Assembly: GCA_963677175.2 (NCBI GenBank)
Contig: CAXXES010000001.1
Location: forward strand, 496,001-560,000
Direction: 5' to 3'
DNA length: 64,000 nt
Origin: Sunxiuqinia sp963677175
Lineage (GTDB): Bacteria; Bacteroidota; Bacteroidia; Bacteroidales; Prolixibacteraceae
Shown here: piece after piece, positions 18,926 through 27,175 of the stretch
Numbering within the stretch: the first letter of the stretch is position 1
How the letters are laid out: every line of letters begins with the position of its first letter
Notes under the pieces: generated by a model
Seen by the model: only the letters and a program-made list of their open reading frames with translations
The model's database searches: none
What the model was told of the DNA's origin: nothing
Program-made: the position numbers and the translations under genes

Positions 18926-19260
18926 AAACTAATTCTTCATTTTTAAAAATTAGTTTTGTTTTTATTAAAAACACTTCTCTATTTAGACAAACTAATACCT
19001 GTTTTTGAAAACTCATACATGTCTTTGCAGAAGTGATACCTGTTCTGGCAGAAGTGATATCTATTCTAGCAAAAAAGGTACCTATTCTGGTAAAAGAGGT
19101 ACCTATTCTGGTAAAACTCACACATATATTTGAAAAAGTGGTACCTGTTCTGGAAAAACTAACTCCTTATTTATCAACCCCAGATTCAATTTTTTCCAAA
19201 ATAGTTTATCTTTTTTCAAAATTGTTAATCACTTTTACAAAACTAACAGTTCTTTTTGCA
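18926..19260 (+). repeat. About 16 degenerate tandem units of a 21-bp repeat
   Basis: From 18926 to 19260 the sequence keeps a 21-bp register, each unit beginning AAA(C/A)T or GAAGTG. The clearest units start at 18989, 19030, 19051, 19072, 19093, 19114, 19135 and 19156, with the core GGTACCTATTCTGGTA or close variants. One unit (19010-19029) is 20 bp long. Because 21 is a multiple of three, both strands give seven-residue repeats in short open frames, but these frames are broken by stops and by the 20-bp unit. A decayed minisatellite is the likeliest reading. The rest of 18849-19356 holds nothing else recognisable. Confidence 0.75.
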
Positions 19261-19356
19261 AAATAATTAACGCTCCAAGCATCAGAAGATTATTAAATCC
19301 GGGTTGATTTGTGAAATTATTGCTGAAAGAGAATTTTGTAGTACACCCTTCCTAGT

Positions 19357-20028
19357 TTATTCGTCTTCTTCGATGATGATCTCTTCTTCAAATTCGTTCA
19401 TCTGCTCGTTCTGCTTTTTGCGGATGATCTCTATTTTTTCGCGTCCGCCGCTCAAGTCTTTTTTCTTGTACGAAATTACGTTCGGGTCATCCAAATGAAT
19501 GACCATCTTGTCATCCGGATGCCGATCCAGATACTGAATCCGCATGGGCGGATAAGGAGGCTTAGGCACATGAACAAATGCCCGATCGTGTCGGAAACGC
19601 CTGTTTGGAGCTATCGGTCTATCACCCCGCCGGATCATCATCCTTGTTCGGACCGAGTCTCCGTCCATCATGCTGTCTCTCATCATGATTCGGGTGCCCC
19701 GGTGACGCATAAACGGACGGGCGCCCGGAGCACAAACAAAAACCTCCGCGTTGTCACGATCCGAAAATTCATAGCGAAAGCGATTCAGCTTTCTGGTCAG
19801 AGTTGAATCAAGCCGGCATCTTAAATCCAGCTCATCAATCCAGGCAAAATCAGCTTCATCGGCTGATATCAGCGTATCCAACACGATTCGGTCTCCATTT
19901 ACAACGTTCACCACTTTTACACGCCGTTGTTTTTCCGGTTGCTCATCGGTTTGTGCCGACACCAAAACAGTTGGCATCAGCAAGAAAAGAATCAGTACCC
20001 ATCGGCTAATCTTCAAAGTTGTTTTCAT
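19357..20028 (-). CDS. Secreted protein of unknown function, divergent from a two-component system
   Basis: A protein of 223 residues from ATG 20028 (MKTTLKISRW; the frame is open ten codons further upstream). It has a signal peptide ending at SAQ, so it is probably periplasmic. The mature part is rich in arginine, aspartate and methionine (RIMMRDSMMDGD, MMIRRGDRP), with a proline run (PKPPYPP) and a very acidic C-terminus (EEEIIIEEDE). No family was recognised. It is transcribed away from the histidine kinase gene from a shared 139-bp spacer. Genes in this position often encode the sensed or regulated envelope partner, but that is inference. Confidence 0.65.
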   Translation of the reverse strand: MKTTLKISRWVLILFLLMPTVLVSAQTDEQPEKQRRVKVVNVVNGDRIVLDTLISADEADFAWIDELDLRCRLDSTLTRKLNRFRYEFSDRDNAEVFVCAPGARPFMRHRGTRIMMRDSMMDGDSVRTRMMIRRGDRPIAPNRRFRHDRAFVHVPKPPYPPMRIQYLDRHPDDKMVIHLDDPNVISYKKKDLSGGREKIEIIRKKQNEQMNEFEEEIIIEEDE

Positions 20029-20155
20029 CTGTATCATTTTTAATTGATTTCTATGCAAACAAAGGTAGGTTGAGCAGCAGGCACTTCTCAGTTAAGGTCT
20101 GGTTAAAATCTGTTAAGGGAAAGTTAAAGTCAAAAAAGCCCCGACTTGAAATAAT

Positions 20156-20163
20156 TATCTTTG
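20156..20163 (+). promoter_or_regulatory. -7 promoter element of the histidine kinase gene
   Basis: TATCTTTG fits the Bacteroidota -7 consensus TAnnTTTG and ends only 4 bp before the ATG at 20168, so the transcript would be nearly leaderless. Confidence 0.55.
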
Positions 20164-20167
20164 AAAA

Positions 20168-21799
20168 ATGAACAAACGCTTCTTCATCTATTTAATGGCA
20201 CTCATGGGTTTATCAATCCTGGGTATTATTACCATTCAGCTCATCTGGATCAACAATGCCATTCAGGTAAAAAACGAATTGTTCGACCGCAGTGTAACCG
20301 AAGCGCTCAACAATACCGTGCGCCGAATTGAAGTTCATCACGATGTGGAAGTGCTCACCGGAATTAAACGTCCTGGCCGTCCCTACTGGCAGCGCAATGC
20401 TCACCCCGCCCCGCCGGTTCCGCCGCGTGCTATCCGAATTATCCGTAACTCACAATCGAACAAAGGCAGACGATTTGAATTTGAAACCATTGAAAACGAC
20501 AGCAATGTTCAGGTTTTACAATTTTCGGATCCGGAAGACACCCTTGTTGAAACCAGCCTTTCGTCTACTGACGGCGACACCATCTACACCACTACAACAG
20601 CGCTGGCAAGCTCAGCCCTGACTCAACTCGACTCAATCGAAACCATGACAAACGAGTTCGGTGAACTAAGCCCCCAATTGCAGAAACGCCTGGAAATACG
20701 CTCCGACAATCTGCGAAGATTCGGCTCTCGTTTCATGCGCGAAATGGCAACGCTGGATGCGAACCAGATCGCGCTAAGTGAAGTCAGCGGCCTGCTGAAA
20801 AAAGAGTTGGAAAATCAAAACATCAAGCTGGATTTTGATGCAGCCATTTTTGAGCAAAACACCATTCAATCGATGACAGAACAAGCCGATAGCCTGGGCC
20901 TTGTCGCAACCCACTACCAAACCAACTTGTTTCCCCAGGCCATCTTCGACCGCGACACCAAACTGGCCGTATTCTTTCCCAACCAGGAACGATACATCTA
21001 CCGGTCAGTGTCCTGGCTTCTGGTGGCATCACTCTTTTTCTCCATCTTCATTTTGCTGACCTTCAGCCTAAGCATCTTCTTTATGCTGCGACAAAAGAAA
21101 ATATCGGAAATGAAATCGGATTTCATCAACAACATGACCCACGAATTTAAAACCCCCATTGCCACCATTTCCGTAGCCGCCGATTCCATTCGAAATGAAA
21201 AAGTGATTAGCCAGCCCGAAAAGATCAACTACTTTATCGATATGATCAAAAAGGAAAATGCCCGTATGAACCGGCAAGTGGAGGATATTTTAACGATCGC
21301 GCGGCTCGACAAAAAAGATTTTGAATTCAAATGGGAACCTTTAAATATTCACCAACTGATTGAAGGCGCCATTGAAGGCATTGCCTTACAGGTTGAAAAA
21401 CGGGGAGGGAAGATTGAAACGGATTTCCGGGCCGCAAACCCAACCGTAACAACCGACCGGATTCACGGAGCCAATATTATTTACAACTTGCTGGACAATG
21501 CCAATAAATATTCGCCCGATCAGCCTGAAATAAACGTTGAAACCTGGAACAACGCCAAGGGCGTGCTTATTCGGATTTCAGACCGGGGAATTGGCATGAG
21601 TAAATCAGTTCAAGCCCGAATTTTTGAACGCTTCTACCGCCAAACAAGCGGCAACATTCACAATGTAAAAGGATTTGGCTTGGGTTTGAGCTATGTGAAA
21701 GCGGTGGTAGAAGCCAATCAGGGAAGTATTTCAGTTCAAAGTGAGCCAGGCAAAGGCAGCCGGCTCGAAGTATTTCTGCCATTTATGAGAGACAACTAA
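20168..21799 (+). CDS. Membrane sensor histidine kinase
   Basis: A protein of 543 residues. One membrane helix at 7-29, a periplasmic sensor region of about 240 residues (no recognised domain), and a second helix near 281-305. The dimerisation domain follows, with FINNMTHEFKTPIATI (phosphorylated H325). The ATPase domain has the N box YNLLDNANKYS, the G1 box DRGIGMS and the G2 box GFGLGLSYVK. It phosphorylates the response regulator encoded 39 bp downstream. The sensed signal is unknown; the divergent secreted protein is a candidate partner. Confidence 0.93.
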   Translation: MNKRFFIYLMALMGLSILGIITIQLIWINNAIQVKNELFDRSVTEALNNTVRRIEVHHDVEVLTGIKRPGRPYWQRNAHPAPPVPPRAIRIIRNSQSNKGRRFEFETIENDSNVQVLQFSDPEDTLVETSLSSTDGDTIYTTTTALASSALTQLDSIETMTNEFGELSPQLQKRLEIRSDNLRRFGSRFMREMATLDANQIALSEVSGLLKKELENQNIKLDFDAAIFEQNTIQSMTEQADSLGLVATHYQTNLFPQAIFDRDTKLAVFFPNQERYIYRSVSWLLVASLFFSIFILLTFSLSIFFMLRQKKISEMKSDFINNMTHEFKTPIATISVAADSIRNEKVISQPEKINYFIDMIKKENARMNRQVEDILTIARLDKKDFEFKWEPLNIHQLIEGAIEGIALQVEKRGGKIETDFRAANPTVTTDRIHGANIIYNLLDNANKYSPDQPEINVETWNNAKGVLIRISDRGIGMSKSVQARIFERFYRQTSGNIHNVKGFGLGLSYVKAVVEANQGSISVQSEPGKGSRLEVFLPFMRDN

Positions 21800-21838
21800 A
21801 AAAAATTGTAACTCGTCACTGAAGAAAAAAGTAACCCA

Positions 21839-22546
21839 ATGGATAAAAAGCAACACTTGTTTTTATTGGAAGATGACCTGAGTTTTGGTGCGGTGTTAAA
21901 ATCGTATCTGGAATTAAATGACTTTGAAGTGACTTGGGTTGACGACGGAAAGCTAGCTATGGAACGCTTTCGAAACACACCATTCGACCTTTGCCTGCTC
22001 GACGTGATGCTTCCGCATGTTGATGGATTTACCGTTGGCACCGAAATCCGAAAAATTGACAAGCAGGTTCCGTTCATTTTTCTCACAGCCAAAAGCCTGA
22101 AGGAAGATGTGCTCCGTGGTTTTAAAATTGGGGCCGATGATTACATTACCAAACCCTTTGACACGGAAGTGCTCATTTGTAAAATCAAAGCCATTTTAAA
22201 CCGAAACGGACAAGTTCCGCAGGAGAAATCCGTACAACACCAACTGGGTAATTACTTGTTTGATGTGCCGCTTCGTAAAATTTCGATTGGCGAAAAACAA
22301 CACACCCTTTCGCCCAAAGAAGCCGATTTACTAGAAATGCTTTGCCTGAATAAAAATGAACTGTTGCCACGCGAAACCGCCTTGCTTAAAATTTGGGGCG
22401 ACGATGGTTATTTCACCGCCCGAAGTATGGATGTTTACATCACCAAACTGCGCAAATACCTGGCCGATGATCCTTCCATTGAAATTAAAAACGTCCACGG
22501 CAGCGGGTTTCTGCTAAAAACCGATAAAACCAGCAACAGCCATTAG
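21839..22546 (+). CDS. OmpR-family response regulator
   Basis: A protein of 235 residues. The receiver domain (1-120) has the acidic pair E11/D12, phospho-acceptor D55, T83 and K105. The C-terminal ~95 residues are a winged-helix DNA-binding domain ending in IEIKNVHGSGFLL, the usual strand and wing of OmpR/PhoB proteins. It is the partner of the upstream kinase. Its stop codon overlaps the stop of the convergent gldB-like gene (TTAG at 22543-22546), so no terminator can separate them. Confidence 0.95.
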   Translation: MDKKQHLFLLEDDLSFGAVLKSYLELNDFEVTWVDDGKLAMERFRNTPFDLCLLDVMLPHVDGFTVGTEIRKIDKQVPFIFLTAKSLKEDVLRGFKIGADDYITKPFDTEVLICKIKAILNRNGQVPQEKSVQHQLGNYLFDVPLRKISIGEKQHTLSPKEADLLEMLCLNKNELLPRETALLKIWGDDGYFTARSMDVYITKLRKYLADDPSIEIKNVHGSGFLLKTDKTSNSH

Positions 22547-23541
22547 TCTGGCTGGTAGCCCGATTCGTTTAAAATCTGTAGGTAATCCCGGTTTTCCATC
22601 AGTTGTTTTAGACTGACTTCCGGGTTCTTTTTCATATACGACCGCACAATTTGCCAGCCCAACCAGGCTCCCACCCGCCCTGGCGATTCGGCGGTAAAAC
22701 TCGAAGTGTAAGGCCCGTCATCGACATAACGCTTAATGTCCATCCGCTTGGTTGAAAACAGCAGGTTATGCTCGGCCAGGTATGCCCACATGGCGGCCTC
22801 GCCGGCCTGGCAAAACTGCAGCTGCTTGTGGGTATAACCAATTTTCAGCGTATCGTGAACCGCGGGCTGCATGGCATCAACAAAATAAAGCAAGCTTCCT
22901 TCGTAGATCATGCTTTCGATCACTTTGCTGGCTTGCGCACTGATTGGGTACTCGGTCATGGCCCAAAAATAAAGCGCCTCGGGAACAATCTTCTGCGGAT
23001 GCATATTCCGGATCTTATAGGCTGGAAGCCCCAATCGCGGATAATAATCAAAATCGGCTCCCAGGTATTTATCCAGGCTGATTCCGATCAGCGAATCGTC
23101 CAAAATCACCGACTCATTTAATCCGCTAATGCAGGTATAAATGGCTGGCACCACTTTGTCGGGGAAATAATAGCGGTAATGTTTAAAGGCTTTCGTAAAA
23201 TCGCTCTTCAACCGGATTCTATCAATCCGCTGAATCGCCTCATCTTTCAAATTGACAATCATGGTGTCCGACAAAAAAGCTTCCAACTGCAAGTAAAAAT
23301 TTTCATCCTCCGGTCCACCAATACCGATCATGTGATGATTGAAAAGATTGAAAAAAGTTCCATACTCCTCTTGCAATCCCGCCACTTTTTCTTCCAGGTT
23401 TTCAGTCGGCGCAAATAAATCATCTTCGTAATTCTTAAATGTCAATTCCAGATCGATATCCGAAACATCAACCTTCAATGGATTACGCTGACAGGAAACA
23501 GCAGCCAGGCCAACCAGTACTAAAATTGTTAAGCGATTCAT
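22543..23541 (-). CDS. gldB: GldB-family gliding-motility-associated lipoprotein
   Basis: A protein of 332 residues from ATG 23541 (MNRLTILV), chosen because it places the lipobox (AAVSC, C17) correctly; the frame is open ten codons further upstream. FNHHMIGIGGPEDENFY, HYRYYFPDKVVPAIYT and the C-terminal GAWLGWQIVRSYM...ILNESGYQP match GldB proteins. In Flavobacterium GldB is needed for gliding and lies close to nadE and gldC. Here nadE is nearby but no gldC is seen. GldB-like proteins also occur in non-gliding Bacteroidota, so motility itself is not shown. Confidence 0.82.
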   Translation of the reverse strand: MNRLTILVLVGLAAVSCQRNPLKVDVSDIDLELTFKNYEDDLFAPTENLEEKVAGLQEEYGTFFNLFNHHMIGIGGPEDENFYLQLEAFLSDTMIVNLKDEAIQRIDRIRLKSDFTKAFKHYRYYFPDKVVPAIYTCISGLNESVILDDSLIGISLDKYLGADFDYYPRLGLPAYKIRNMHPQKIVPEALYFWAMTEYPISAQASKVIESMIYEGSLLYFVDAMQPAVHDTLKIGYTHKQLQFCQAGEAAMWAYLAEHNLLFSTKRMDIKRYVDDGPYTSSFTAESPGRVGAWLGWQIVRSYMKKNPEVSLKQLMENRDYLQILNESGYQPD

Positions 23542-23663
23542 CATCCTGAAATCTATCAAGTTCATGATCAAAGTCTAAGCAGGAAGAACCCCGACATTCC
23601 GCAAAAAATCGGGGTCAACCTAATAACTTGTTAAACTAACAAATATTTTTCAAGCTGAAAATT

Positions 23664-23671
23664 TAAATTTG
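23664..23671 (+). promoter_or_regulatory. Candidate -7 element upstream of the outer-membrane barrel gene
   Basis: TAAATTTG fits TAnnTTTG and lies 137 bp before the chosen start of the barrel gene. No clear -33 TTG stands at the right distance. Confidence 0.35.
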
Positions 23672-23807
23672 ATGGAATAAACGACGCTTACAAATAGGAA
23701 AAGGACTCGATCACACAAACCAATTGCCTATTTCAAAAGAAAGTTCGAGATTTGCAGATACAAAAAAACCATCATCAACCGTTCAATTATTCAGAAAACA
23801 AAAACTC

Positions 23808-24485
23808 ATGAAGCAAATACAAAACAAATTCTGGCTATTAACATTGATTATATTGGTAAGCCAACCTGCTTTTTCGCAGCGAAAAACTCGTTTATCCTTT
23901 ACTGGAAGTCCTTCAATTAACTGGCTTTCGTCCGATATGCAAGGCGTTGAATCAGGAAAAACAACCATTGGATTCGACTATGGAGTCAATGCGGATTTCT
24001 TTTTCGATGAAGAAAACCGATATGCCTTTTCCACCGGACTTCTAATCAACAATGTCAGAGGAAACCTTCGTTATTACGATTCGTCGGACGTTGTGCATTT
24101 TGCAGGCAAAGACTTCGCATCGGGCACCCACTTTCGTTACCGGTTAAAGTACGCTGAAATTCCGATTTTATTAAAATTGCAGACCAGCCAATTCCGACGA
24201 TGGACGTATTGGGGACAGTTTGGCTTTTCATCCTTTGTCAATATTCAGGCAAAAGGAGATAGTAATGATGGCATATTGGACAAGCATAACATCCATGACG
24301 AAGTCAGTTTGTTTAACCTGGCGCTGAATATGGGCGTCGGTGCCAGCTTCGATTTAGGATCGAACAATGCTGTAACCGTAGGCCTGATTTACAAGAACGG
24401 TTTTCTGGATGTCACCTCGAACGATCAATTTGATGACAAAACAACGCTGAATTCGGTGGCTCTCAAACTAGGGCTCATTTTTTAA
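23808..24485 (+). CDS. Outer-membrane beta-barrel protein (porin/PorT-like family)
   Basis: A protein of 225 residues from ATG 23808 (MKQIQNKFW), which gives a clean signal peptide ending at FSQ. The longer frame from 23724 would bury it. The mature part alternates hydrophobic and polar residues in strands and contains LKYAEIPILLKLQTS and LALNMGVGASFDLG, features common to eight-stranded outer-membrane barrels of the OMP_b-brl type in Bacteroidota. It ends in F (LKLGLIF), as barrel proteins do. Precise function unknown. Confidence 0.7.
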   Translation: MKQIQNKFWLLTLIILVSQPAFSQRKTRLSFTGSPSINWLSSDMQGVESGKTTIGFDYGVNADFFFDEENRYAFSTGLLINNVRGNLRYYDSSDVVHFAGKDFASGTHFRYRLKYAEIPILLKLQTSQFRRWTYWGQFGFSSFVNIQAKGDSNDGILDKHNIHDEVSLFNLALNMGVGASFDLGSNNAVTVGLIYKNGFLDVTSNDQFDDKTTLNSVALKLGLIF

Positions 24486-24574
24486 ACTAAAGGTAAAGGG
24501 CAACCATCCAATTCACACAGAAATTAAACCCTGATTCTAGTAAACAATCAAACGGCTTTTTATTCTATTTCAAC

Positions 24575-24582
24575 TATTTTTG
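24575..24582 (+). promoter_or_regulatory. Candidate -7 element of nadE
   Basis: TATTTTTG matches TAnnTTTG, 84 bp before the nadE start. A GGTC-type repeat lies between it and the gene. Confidence 0.4.
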
Positions 24583-24610
24583 CAGTTCAGCAATGCGGGT
24601 TCTACTAATT

Positions 24611-24650
24611 GCATTGCGCATAAACAAATACGAAATAGGTCGGAGACCTT
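24611..24650 (-). repeat. GGTC-nnn-GACCTATTT short dispersed element
   Basis: Read on the minus strand this is AAGGTCTCCGACCTATTTCG followed by TATTTG, the same pattern as at 30287-30316, 54281-54299 and in both ~95-bp elements. It sits in the untranslated leader of nadE. Confidence 0.6.
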
Positions 24651-24665
24651 AAAAACAGATTGACC

Positions 24666-26309
24666 ATGAAAATTGCACTGGCACAGCTCAATTACCACAT
24701 AGCCAATTTCGAAGGCAATGCCCAAAAGATCATTGAGGCGATTCGCAAGGCCGAGCAACAGGGTGCCGAATTGGTTGTTTTTTCTGAACTGGCTATCACT
24801 GGGTACTACCCGCACGATTTGCTGGAACGCAAAGAATTTATCGAAAAAGCCGAACAAGCCATCAACAAAATAGCAAAAGAATGTACCCGGGTAGCCGCAT
24901 TGGTGGGAGCGCCAAGCATCAATCAAAGTCCAAGGGGAAAAAAACTGTTTAACTCGGCCTTTCTGCTAAAAGATGGTCAGGTTGAAACCGTGCGCCACAA
25001 ATCATTGCTGCCGACCTACGACATTTTTGACGAATACCGTCATTTCGAACCCAACCGTCAATTCGATGTGATTGATTTTAACGGAAAAAAACTGGCCGTA
25101 ACCATTTGCGAAGATCTGTGGGACGAGCAACCCACGCAAAATGAATTTGGGAAAGACAAATTGTACACCCGGTCACCCCTCGAAGAACTCAGTAAACTCA
25201 AGCCCGACCTGGTGATCAATCTTTCGGCATCGCCTTTTTCATATAACCAGGAAAACTGGCGAAAAGATATTTTGGTGAAAAAGGCCATCAAGTACCAACT
25301 TCCAATCGTGTACGTCAACCAAGTTGGCGCCCAAACGGAAATCGTGTTCGATGGCGGTTCATTTTTCATGAAGGAAGATGGCAGCATTCCTGTTGAACTA
25401 GCTTATTTCGAGGAGGATTTCCAAGTGGTTGATACCGAAATCCCCATTCCCAAACATCAAAACCATCCGAATTATATTGGAAAAATTCACCAGGCATTGG
25501 TTCTGGGCATCCGCGATTATTTTCAGAAGATGGGATTCAGGGATGCCATTTTGGGGCTATCGGGAGGGATTGACTCCGCGCTGGTTTGCGCTCTGGCGGT
25601 CGAAGCTTTGGGAAAAGATCATGTCCGGGGAATTTTGATGCCCTCCAAATATTCCTCCAGTCATAGTATTAACGATGCAGTTTTACTGGCCAAAAACCTG
25701 GGCATCCGGCACGACACCATCCCTATTCAACGCATGGTGAATGAATTTGAAAATCAATTAGCTCCGCTGTTCAATCGCATTCCGCCGGGTGTTGCCGAAG
25801 AGAATATCCAGGCACGTACGCGGGGCATTCTGGTGATGGCTTTATCAAATAAATTTGGAAACATCCTGCTAAACACCACCAACAAAAGTGAATGTGCCGT
25901 TGGATACGGGACCTTGTATGGTGACATGAACGGCGGCTTGTCCGTGCTGGGCGATGTTTACAAAACCGATGTCTACAAACTGTCACACGACATTAATCGC
26001 GAACGTGAGATTATTCCACACAACAGCATTGTCAAGCCGCCATCAGCCGAGTTGCGTCCCGACCAAAAAGACACCGATTCGCTACCCGACTATGATATCC
26101 TTGATACGATTCTGTTCAACTATATTGAACTGAACATGTCTCCGGACGAAATCATCAAACAGGGCTTCAATTCAGAAACCGTATTCAAAGTAACCAGGAT
26201 GGTCAATCAAAACGAATATAAACGTTTTCAATCACCTCCGATTTTGAGAGTCAGCTCAAAAGCTTTTGGCTTTGGAAGAAAAATGCCCCTGGTAGCACGA
26301 TATCACTAG
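24666..26309 (+). CDS. nadE: Glutamine-dependent NAD+ synthetase
   Basis: A 547-residue two-domain enzyme that makes NAD+ from nicotinate adenine dinucleotide, ATP and glutamine. The N-terminal nitrilase-type glutaminase domain (1-260) has the triad E41 (FSELAITGY), K112 (RHKSLLPTYD) and C148 (TICEDLW). The C-terminal synthetase domain has the pyrophosphate loop SGGIDS (299-304) and NKSECAVGYGTLYGDMNGG. ATG 24666 is chosen over the in-frame TTG two codons upstream. The gldB/nadE neighbourhood is conserved in several Bacteroidota. Confidence 0.96.
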   Translation: MKIALAQLNYHIANFEGNAQKIIEAIRKAEQQGAELVVFSELAITGYYPHDLLERKEFIEKAEQAINKIAKECTRVAALVGAPSINQSPRGKKLFNSAFLLKDGQVETVRHKSLLPTYDIFDEYRHFEPNRQFDVIDFNGKKLAVTICEDLWDEQPTQNEFGKDKLYTRSPLEELSKLKPDLVINLSASPFSYNQENWRKDILVKKAIKYQLPIVYVNQVGAQTEIVFDGGSFFMKEDGSIPVELAYFEEDFQVVDTEIPIPKHQNHPNYIGKIHQALVLGIRDYFQKMGFRDAILGLSGGIDSALVCALAVEALGKDHVRGILMPSKYSSSHSINDAVLLAKNLGIRHDTIPIQRMVNEFENQLAPLFNRIPPGVAEENIQARTRGILVMALSNKFGNILLNTTNKSECAVGYGTLYGDMNGGLSVLGDVYKTDVYKLSHDINREREIIPHNSIVKPPSAELRPDQKDTDSLPDYDILDTILFNYIELNMSPDEIIKQGFNSETVFKVTRMVNQNEYKRFQSPPILRVSSKAFGFGRKMPLVARYH

Positions 26310-26420
26310 ATCAAAAATAGGAGTATTTTCAAACGACACCCTACAATATATCGGGGTGTTAGCCAGCTTGTTTTGCCCCAAAATATGTCTTTAAAACGTT
26401 TTTTGTTGGTTAAAATTGGT

Positions 26421-26428
26421 TAACTTTG
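26421..26428 (+). promoter_or_regulatory. Candidate -7 element of the Crp/Fnr regulator gene
   Basis: TAACTTTG matches TAnnTTTG 30 bp before the start codon at 26458. TTG words lie 13-18 bp upstream, closer than the usual -33 spacing. Confidence 0.5.
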
Positions 26429-26457
26429 ATGCTTTATAACATATAACGCTGGAATCT

Positions 26458-27159
26458 ATGTTGAGTCACGAAATGGGGATTAAAGAAATGCTTAGAAATC
26501 CAAAATCGGTTTTCAGCTTGCTGACTCCTGAGGAAAAGGAACAACTACTCAAACATATTACCCTTACCTATTTTAGAAAAAGCGAATTTATTTATAAAGA
26601 AGGCGACAAACCCACCGGATTCTCATTTTTAATTGAAGGAAAGATTAAAATTTTCAAGGAAGGTGTTGGTGGACGAGAGCAAATTATCCGAATGACCAAA
26701 CCTTTGGGTTACATTGGGTACCGGGCTCTTTTAGCCGAAGAAATTCATATTGCGTCGGCTGTTGCGCTCGAAGATTCCCTGGCCTGTCATGTTGACCGGC
26801 ACTTTTTCTTCGACCGGATGCTTAAAAATTCGGATGTCACAGCTAAAATTTTACGAAAACTGGCCCGCGAACTCGGATTTTCAAATTCACGGACTGTCAC
26901 GCTAACCCAAAAACACATTCGCGGACGCCTGGCTGAATCCTTATTGCTATTGAAAGAAAAGTATGGCTACGAAAATGATGGCGCCACACTTAAAGCGTTC
27001 CTTTCGCGCGATGATATTGCGAACCTTTCCAACATGACAACCTCCAACGCTATTCGTACCCTTTCCACCTTTGCAATCGAGAAAGTCATCGCCATGGATG
27101 GACGCAAAATCCGAATTTTAGACGCAAAAAGGCTGGACCGAATCAGCAGATTGGGCTAG
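26458..27159 (+). CDS. Crp/Fnr-family transcriptional regulator
   Basis: A protein of 233 residues. Residues ~25-145 form a cyclic-nucleotide-binding-type beta-roll (YKEGDKPTGFSFLIEGKIKIF), then a long dimerisation helix, then a winged-helix DNA-binding domain near 165-225 with the recognition segment LSRDDIANLSNMTTSNAIRTLS. It lacks the N-terminal cysteine set of FNR, so direct oxygen sensing through an iron-sulfur cluster is unlikely. The gene is monocistronic and converges on murF-alr with a 16-bp gap. Target genes are unknown. Confidence 0.92.
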   Translation: MLSHEMGIKEMLRNPKSVFSLLTPEEKEQLLKHITLTYFRKSEFIYKEGDKPTGFSFLIEGKIKIFKEGVGGREQIIRMTKPLGYIGYRALLAEEIHIASAVALEDSLACHVDRHFFFDRMLKNSDVTAKILRKLARELGFSNSRTVTLTQKHIRGRLAESLLLLKEKYGYENDGATLKAFLSRDDIANLSNMTTSNAIRTLSTFAIEKVIAMDGRKIRILDAKRLDRISRLG

Positions 27160-27175
27160 CCTTACAATCTTTTTA

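Noticed and set aside
18789..19121. Repeat protein gene on either strand of the 21-bp array
   Set aside because: Frames are interrupted by stops and by one 20-bp unit, there is no start context, and the repeat extends beyond every frame.
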